From Motiliproteus sediminis (lineage in GTDB: Bacteria > Pseudomonadota > Gammaproteobacteria > Pseudomonadales > Balneatricaceae), in NCBI RefSeq assembly GCF_017912535.1, contig NZ_JAERQK010000010.1:1-64000 (forward strand): a DNA stretch of 64,000 nt, in the 5' to 3' direction. The notes beneath the pieces were generated by a model. It was not told the origin of the DNA. It made no database searches and worked only from the letters and a program-made list of their open reading frames with translations. Both the position numbers and the translations under genes were made by a program. This document shows, piece by piece, positions 57,677 through 64,000 of the stretch (position 1 is its first letter; each line of letters opens with the position of its first letter).

Positions 57677-58843
57677 TCAGCTTTCGCCAAACAGTTCGCG
57701 GCCGATCAGCATGCGGCGGATCTCGGAGGTTCCGGCACCGATCTCGTACAGCTTGGCGTCGCGCAGCAGACGGCCGGTGGGGAACTCGTTGATATAGCCG
57801 TTGCCACCCAGCAGCTGGATCGCATCCAGCGCCATTTTGGTCGCCAGTTCGGCAGAATAAAGAATGGCACCGGCGGCATCTTTGCGGGTGGTTTCGCCGC
57901 GATCACAGGCGCGGGCCACGGCATAGACGTACGACTTGGCGGCGTTCATCTGGGTATACATATCGGCGACCTTGCCCTGCACCAGCTGGAAGTGGCCAAT
58001 CGGCTTGCCGAACTGCTGGCGATCGCGGATGTAGGGCAACACCACGTCCATGCAGGCATCCATGATTCCCAGCGGGCCGCCGGACAGCACCAGGCGTTCG
58101 TAGTCCAGGCCGCTCATCAGCACTTTTACCCCGCCATTAAGCTCACCCAGAATGTTCTCCTTGGGAACCACGCAATCCTGGAATACCAGCTCGCAGGTGT
58201 TGGAGCCGCGCATTCCCAGTTTGTCCAGCTTCTGGTGGCGGGAGAAACCGGGCGCGTCACGCTCGACGATAAAGGCGGTGATGCCGTGCGGCCCCTTGCT
58301 GGTATCGGTCTTGGCGTAGATGACGTAGACGTTGGCGTCGGGGCCGTTGGTGATCCACATCTTGTTGCCGTTGAGCAGGTAGTGGTCGCCGTTGTCGCGA
58401 GCGGTCAGTTTCATGCTGACCACGTCAGAGCCTGCGTTGGGCTCGGACATGGCCAACGCGCCGATATGCTCGCCGCTGATCAGCTTGGGCAGGTACTTGG
58501 CGCGCTGCTCATCGTTACCGTTGCGGTGGATCTGGTTCACGCACAGATTGGAGTGTGCGCCGTAAGAGAGAGCCACGGAGGCTGACGCGCGACTGATCTC
58601 CTGCATGGCGATCACGTGGGCCAGATAGCCCATTTCGACACCGCCATGCTCCTCCTTGACGGTGATACCCAGCAGCCCCATATCGCCAAACTTGCGCCAC
58701 AGATCAGCGGGGAACTCATTATCGTGATCGATCTGTTCAGCGCGGGGGGCGATCTCGGCGGCGGCAAAGGCGTTGACCTGCTCGCGCAGCATGTCGAGGG
58801 TTTCGCCCAGATCGAAGTTGAAGGACTTGTAGCTGGAAATCAT
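57677..58843 (-). CDS. liuA: Isovaleryl-CoA dehydrogenase
   Basis: A 388-residue acyl-CoA dehydrogenase, first enzyme of the operon, oxidising isovaleryl-CoA to 3-methylcrotonyl-CoA. FAD-binding and acyl-CoA motifs are seen ([32 protein letters not shown]), and the C-terminal helix region [19 protein letters not shown] is typical. The sequence [20 protein letters not shown] carries the catalytic Glu position of this subgroup. The start [14 protein letters not shown] is the family form. Confidence 0.95.
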   Translation of the reverse strand: MISSYKSFNFDLGETLDMLREQVNAFAAAEIAPRAEQIDHDNEFPADLWRKFGDMGLLGITVKEEHGGVEMGYLAHVIAMQEISRASASVALSYGAHSNLCVNQIHRNGNDEQRAKYLPKLISGEHIGALAMSEPNAGSDVVSMKLTARDNGDHYLLNGNKMWITNGPDANVYVIYAKTDTSKGPHGITAFIVERDAPGFSRHQKLDKLGMRGSNTCELVFQDCVVPKENILGELNGGVKVLMSGLDYERLVLSGGPLGIMDACMDVVLPYIRDRQQFGKPIGHFQLVQGKVADMYTQMNAAKSYVYAVARACDRGETTRKDAAGAILYSAELATKMALDAIQLLGGNGYINEFPTGRLLRDAKLYEIGAGTSEIRRMLIGRELFGES

Positions 58844-58917
58844 CGTTGGTTCTCCCGGTATAGCGACCCGCGCAGGTGGGCTGAGTCGGTCTCGTTGTTA
58901 TCTTGTTGTTAACGACT

Positions 58918-58967
58918 ATACGCTATCGTATGTTTGGTGGTATGGTAATGTCAATACGGTAACGTAT
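58918..58967. promoter_or_regulatory. Two identical inverted repeats and the liuA promoter
   Basis: The 232-bp gap between liuA and aacS holds two copies of ATACG-N4-CGTAT, at 58918-58931 and 58954-58967, centres 36 bp apart. On the minus strand a perfect TTGACA (58954-58949) and TACGAT (58930-58925), 18 bp apart, form a liuA promoter. One repeat covers its -10 and the other abuts its -35. This fits repression by a dimeric regulator such as LiuQ (TetR) or LiuR (MerR); the regulator gene is not in the window. Confidence 0.7.
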
Positions 58968-59075
58968 AGTTGATTTGAAACTAGCCTTGAACGTTACCTG
59001 CGGTCATTCCGACAACTAATAACAAAAGTGAACAGGGCGCCGTTTTCTGCGGCGTTCAGTAGCAGGAGGAACCCT

Positions 59076-61037
<1,962 letters not shown>

Positions 61038-61054
61038 TCAGGCGGTGAAGAGAT

Positions 61055-61086
61055 CCAAAAAATGGCGGCTACGGCCGCCATTTTTG
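61055..61086 (+). terminator. aacS terminator
   Basis: The stem ATGGCGGC/GCCGCCAT, flanked by As and Ts (AAAAA...TTTTT), closes on TACG. The ATG that opens the longest frame of the next gene lies inside this stem and is therefore unlikely to be a start. Confidence 0.9.
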
Positions 61087-61202
61087 ATTCAGATCGGTGG
61101 TTTTTCCCTGCGGTTGTGGTGAAATGTCCCATCGTCGTTGCTTTCACCTCGGGTGATAACGACCGGCCCAACGCTTCCCATGACCAATACTCGGACTTTA
61201 TC

Positions 61203-62888
61203 GTGTTCTTCAAACGCATCGGCAACAAAATTATTCTGGTGTACGGTGGCATCACCATTGCCGCTTTGCTGACCCTGATCTGGTTCTACGCCCAACAGCA
61301 GGAGCGCAGCATTCTGGAGCAGAACGAACTCACCATGGGCAAGCTGGCCCGCAGCGTCACCTCCGGGTTGCACGCGATCATGCTGGCGGGCTACGCCGAT
61401 GTGGCCAAGGATTACGCCTCCCGTCTGCAGCAGGTACCGGACATCCTTGATTTCAAGATCGTCCGTGCCAACGGCTTGGAAGCCTTTCTGGACAACACCA
61501 CCATTGAGAAGGTTAACGCGCGCATCGGCGACGAAGAGTTTTTCCCCCGCGATGACGAAGATAAACGGCAGATTTTTGAACACGACGATCCGGTACTGGA
61601 GCAGGCGTTTGCAACCCAGGATATGGTGCCCATCTATACCACCGGTGACGATGGCGTGGGGCAACTGGTTTTTGTCGCGCCGATTATGCCGACCAAGCAG
61701 TGCAGTCGCTGTCACGGTATCGACGAACGCGCTCGGGGTTACGTCAAGCTGACCACCTCGTTGGATTCGGTGGAGCGGGCGATCGAGAAGTCCCAGCGTA
61801 ACGCGCTGATCGTCAGTGTGTTGATGCTGGCGGGGATTCTGTTTGTCACCACCCTGTTTGTGATACGCACGGTGGTCAGGCCGATACGCAGTGTGACCGA
61901 TGCGATGGTGCATGCCGCCAAGGGTAACCTTGATCAGGCGGTGCCCATTTTGGGCCAGGATGAGATTAGCAGCATGGCAAGCAGCTTCAACGCCATGACC
62001 TCGGAGCTCAAGACCACTTACGTGGGGCTGGAGAGTGAGCAGGACAAACTCAACACTATTATTCTCAGCGCGCGCGAAGGGATCGTGGTGACCAATAGCC
62101 AGGGGGAGGTGGTGCTGACCAACCCGTCGGTGCAGGAGTTCTTGGGTAAAACCGGCTCACAGATAGCCAGCGAAGGCTTCCTGCATATCTTCGACGACGA
62201 TGAAGCGATGCTCGGTTATCTCAACGATGACAGCGATGACCCGATTGAGCTGGAGTACAACGACCGGATCCTGAGCGTCAAGGTGGCGCGGATATACTCC
62301 GATGACGGTCATCTGAGCGGTTCTTCAGCGTTGATTCGCGACATTACCGAAGAGAAGCGCTTTGAGCAGCAACTGATCCGGATCTCCACTACCGATGGCC
62401 TTACCGACCTTTACAATCGCCGCTTCCTCAACAAAACCCTCGAATCCGAGCTGGCGCGCGCGCGACGCTATGGCCATCCGCTGTCCGTGCTGATGTTCGA
62501 CGTTGATCACTTCAAGAAATTCAACGATACCCATGGCCATGATCAGGGAGACCGGGTACTGCAGTCGATCGGCCAGACCATGCGCGACGTGGTTCGCGCG
62601 GTGGATTTCCCCTGCCGCTACGGCGGTGAAGAGTTCCTGATTATTCTTCCCGATACCGGGCATGATGGCTCTCTGGTGTTGGGAGAACGACTGCGCCAGC
62701 AGGTGGAATCGACGCTGGTCGATGGCTTGCAGGTCACCATCAGCATCGGTATCGCCACCTTCCCGTTGGCGGACTTCACCACCTATGAGGCGATGATTGA
62801 ATCGGCCGATGGCGCCCTCTACGAGGCCAAGGATGGCGGCAGAAACTGTGTCCGTCACGCCCAGCGGGAACTGCTGCTGGAGCCCTGA
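61203..62888 (+). CDS. Diguanylate cyclase with periplasmic CxxCH (haem-type) sensor and PAS domain
   Basis: A membrane GGDEF protein of about 561 residues. One N-terminal helix, a periplasmic domain of about 175 residues with CSRCHG (a c-type haem motif, DUF3365-like), a second helix, a HAMP linker, a PAS domain (about 300-410) and a C-terminal GGDEF domain follow in order. The active site is YGGEEFL and an RxxD inhibition site (RAVD) lies five residues before it, so it can make cyclic-di-GMP and is feedback controlled. Earlier in-frame starts fall inside the aacS terminator; I use the GTG at 61203. Confidence 0.88.
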   Translation: MFFKRIGNKIILVYGGITIAALLTLIWFYAQQQERSILEQNELTMGKLARSVTSGLHAIMLAGYADVAKDYASRLQQVPDILDFKIVRANGLEAFLDNTTIEKVNARIGDEEFFPRDDEDKRQIFEHDDPVLEQAFATQDMVPIYTTGDDGVGQLVFVAPIMPTKQCSRCHGIDERARGYVKLTTSLDSVERAIEKSQRNALIVSVLMLAGILFVTTLFVIRTVVRPIRSVTDAMVHAAKGNLDQAVPILGQDEISSMASSFNAMTSELKTTYVGLESEQDKLNTIILSAREGIVVTNSQGEVVLTNPSVQEFLGKTGSQIASEGFLHIFDDDEAMLGYLNDDSDDPIELEYNDRILSVKVARIYSDDGHLSGSSALIRDITEEKRFEQQLIRISTTDGLTDLYNRRFLNKTLESELARARRYGHPLSVLMFDVDHFKKFNDTHGHDQGDRVLQSIGQTMRDVVRAVDFPCRYGGEEFLIILPDTGHDGSLVLGERLRQQVESTLVDGLQVTISIGIATFPLADFTTYEAMIESADGALYEAKDGGRNCVRHAQRELLLEP

Positions 62889-62971
62889 GGTTTCGCCGCT
62901 TGATGCTGGCGTGCTGATCTATGCTTTGTTCTGGCGATACGGTTTCGTTCCGGAGCAAAGGAGACGCGAGC

Positions 62972-63436
62972 ATGAACGGCGAGCACGATCTTGAACACCT
63001 GATCAGCGACTGGCACAGGCGAGCCCAGCAGGTGCAGGATGCCCACTACGATTCCGGTCTCTATTACGAGCGCTTTTTCCTGGGGTTGGGGATCCCGGTA
63101 ATCGTGCTGTCGGCCTTTACCGGCGGTACCGAAGTGCTGGGGTATATGCCGGAAACCGTCGGCGGTGTAATCAGCCTTTGTATCGCGGTGTTGGCCGGAC
63201 TGCAGACCTTTCTCAAATACTCCCAGCGGGCCGAACGCCACCGCATTGCCGGGGCCCGTTATGGTGGCATTCGTCGTGATCTGGAAGAGGTCGAGTGTCA
63301 GTTGAATATTTTGGGTGAGCAGGCTTTCGAACGGGTACATCAGATCAAGACCCGCATGGACAGTCTCGCCACCGAGTGCCCGGAGATTCCGCACCGTATC
63401 TTGGCGCGCTATCGGCCGGATCAACATCGCCGCTGA
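62972..63436 (+). CDS. SLATT-domain two-helix membrane protein
   Basis: A 154-residue protein matching SLATT (SMODS and SLOG-associating two-transmembrane) domains. A charged N-terminal helix (DWHRRAQQVQDAHYDS) is followed by two hydrophobic segments around residues 35-50 and 62-78, then the amphipathic tail KYSQRAERHRIAGARYGGIRRDLEE, characteristic of the family. AAAGGAGAC precedes the ATG. SLATT proteins are known as predicted membrane effectors of nucleotide-based defence; no nucleotidyltransferase or SLOG partner is visible here. Confidence 0.75.
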   Translation: MNGEHDLEHLISDWHRRAQQVQDAHYDSGLYYERFFLGLGIPVIVLSAFTGGTEVLGYMPETVGGVISLCIAVLAGLQTFLKYSQRAERHRIAGARYGGIRRDLEEVECQLNILGEQAFERVHQIKTRMDSLATECPEIPHRILARYRPDQHRR

Positions 63437-63510
63437 TCCCGCTGGTGATCAGATTTGCGTGACCACAACCAAGTCTGATCGTTGGGGTGATCAACGGTAA
63501 GGAGAGTTCA

Positions 63511-64000
63511 ATGCAAGCAGGGCAGGTTCGTACCGCATGGATCATCGGCGTTAGCCTCGTGGCCGGGCTTGGCCTATTGGGGTATCTGCTGAGCGATGCG
63601 GCCATTCGTTTCAAGGCGTTCGAACGCACGGTAACGGTAAAAGGCCTGGCCGAGCGTGAGTACCCCGCTGATCGGGTGATCTGGCCGATTCAGTTTAACG
63701 AGGCCTCCAATGATCTTGGTAAACTGTACGCGGCACTGGACGAAGGTGCCGGCAAGATCCGTGCGTATCTGCTGCTGCATGGTGTTCATGAGGAGGAGAT
63801 CAGCCTGTCGGTGCCCTTGATTACCGACAAGTCCGCCCAGCAGTACGGTGGTGGACCGCCGTCACCTTTCCGTTACACCGGGGTGCAGACGGTGACCGTG
63901 CTGTCGACCAAGGTAGCTCGCATGCGTGAGCTGATGACCGGGCTATCTGAACTTGGCAAGCAGGGTATTGTGCTGGCTGGCGACGGTTATCAGACCCAGA
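63511..64000 (+). CDS. SIMPL (DUF541) domain protein, 3' end outside window
   Basis: An incomplete gene with about 163 codons in the window. An N-terminal membrane or signal helix (about residues 8-30) is followed by a SIMPL domain starting RTVTVKGLAEREYPADRV. SIMPL proteins are periplasmic or membrane-anchored, of poorly known role. GGTAAGGAGAGTTCA precedes the ATG. The gene is 74 bp after the SLATT gene on the same strand. Confidence 0.85.
   Translation, partial: MQAGQVRTAWIIGVSLVAGLGLLGYLLSDAAIRFKAFERTVTVKGLAEREYPADRVIWPIQFNEASNDLGKLYAALDEGAGKIRAYLLLHGVHEEEISLSVPLITDKSAQQYGGGPPSPFRYTGVQTVTVLSTKVARMRELMTGLSELGKQGIVLAGDGYQTQ

Noticed and set aside
61062-61202. N-terminal extension of the diguanylate cyclase
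   Set aside because: The ATG lies in the stem of the aacS terminator, and the extension has no family match.

Overview
The window looks like chromosomal DNA of a moderately GC-rich gammaproteobacterium. The gene set suggests an Oceanospirillales- or Pseudomonas-like aerobic heterotroph, possibly marine. The reasons are a YdiJ-type oxidoreductase, HrpA, MlaA, a trimeric porin, PhaB, NAD-linked formate dehydrogenase, a leucine/isovalerate (liu) operon, a flagellar stator, an initiator tRNA of gamma type, and many cyclic-nucleotide and cyclic-di-GMP signalling proteins. The genus is an inference. Apart from one IS3-family copy cut by the left edge, there is no phage, plasmid or CRISPR.

Layout. 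1-662: right end of an IS3-family element. 671-1854: a small unknown gene, tRNA-Ser(GGA), and an initiator tRNA followed by a 120-bp tandem array built from decayed tRNA 3' halves plus terminators. 1911-3890: motA-motB-PilZ stator operon. 4149-12064: phaB, ydiJ, hrpA. 12462-18586: porin, mlaA, then a signalling block (SpoIIE-type phosphatase, STAS protein, cyclic-nucleotide-binding protein, HD hydrolase, membrane nucleotide cyclase). 18704-27105: a glycan cluster of two MurG-like (COG4671) glycosyltransferases, a polysaccharide-deacetylase-like protein, two GT4 glycosyltransferases and an ABC exporter with a strongly degenerate ATPase domain. 27121-33156: a four-gene family-5 ABC importer. 33233-37547: a secreted unknown protein, a second nucleotide cyclase, transaldolase and dusA. 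37638-42085: NAD-dependent formate dehydrogenase with a fused gamma-beta subunit. 42412-44736: a permuted papain-like enzyme, a GNAT acetyltransferase, a 23-residue Cys-rich peptide gene and aroE. 44865-49745: a Lon protease, an orphan maltose-binding-type protein and an MFS transporter. 49879-52066: a hemerythrin-like protein, then a compact operon for small secreted or redox proteins (DUF411, cytochrome c, an 88-residue unknown, a His-rich secreted protein). 52136-61037: the liuABCDE leucine pathway divergent from acetoacetyl-CoA synthetase. 61203-64000: a diguanylate cyclase with a periplasmic CxxCH motif, a SLATT-domain protein and a SIMPL-domain protein cut by the right edge.

How the genes work together. 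The liu genes break leucine/isovalerate down to acetyl-CoA and acetoacetate. The divergent acetoacetyl-CoA synthetase recaptures acetoacetate, and PhaB can draw acetoacetyl-CoA into polyhydroxybutyrate. Two identical inverted repeats between liuA and aacS look like operators for a regulator that is not in the window. The 18.7-27.1 kb glycan cluster is the best candidate for an undescribed system: it has enzymes to build, deacetylate and export a small glycan, but no polymerase or outer-membrane exporter is visible.

Start sites were moved from the longest reading frame wherever a Shine-Dalgarno, a stop-start overlap or domain conservation pointed downstream. Everything here was read by eye; no database search or folding program was run.
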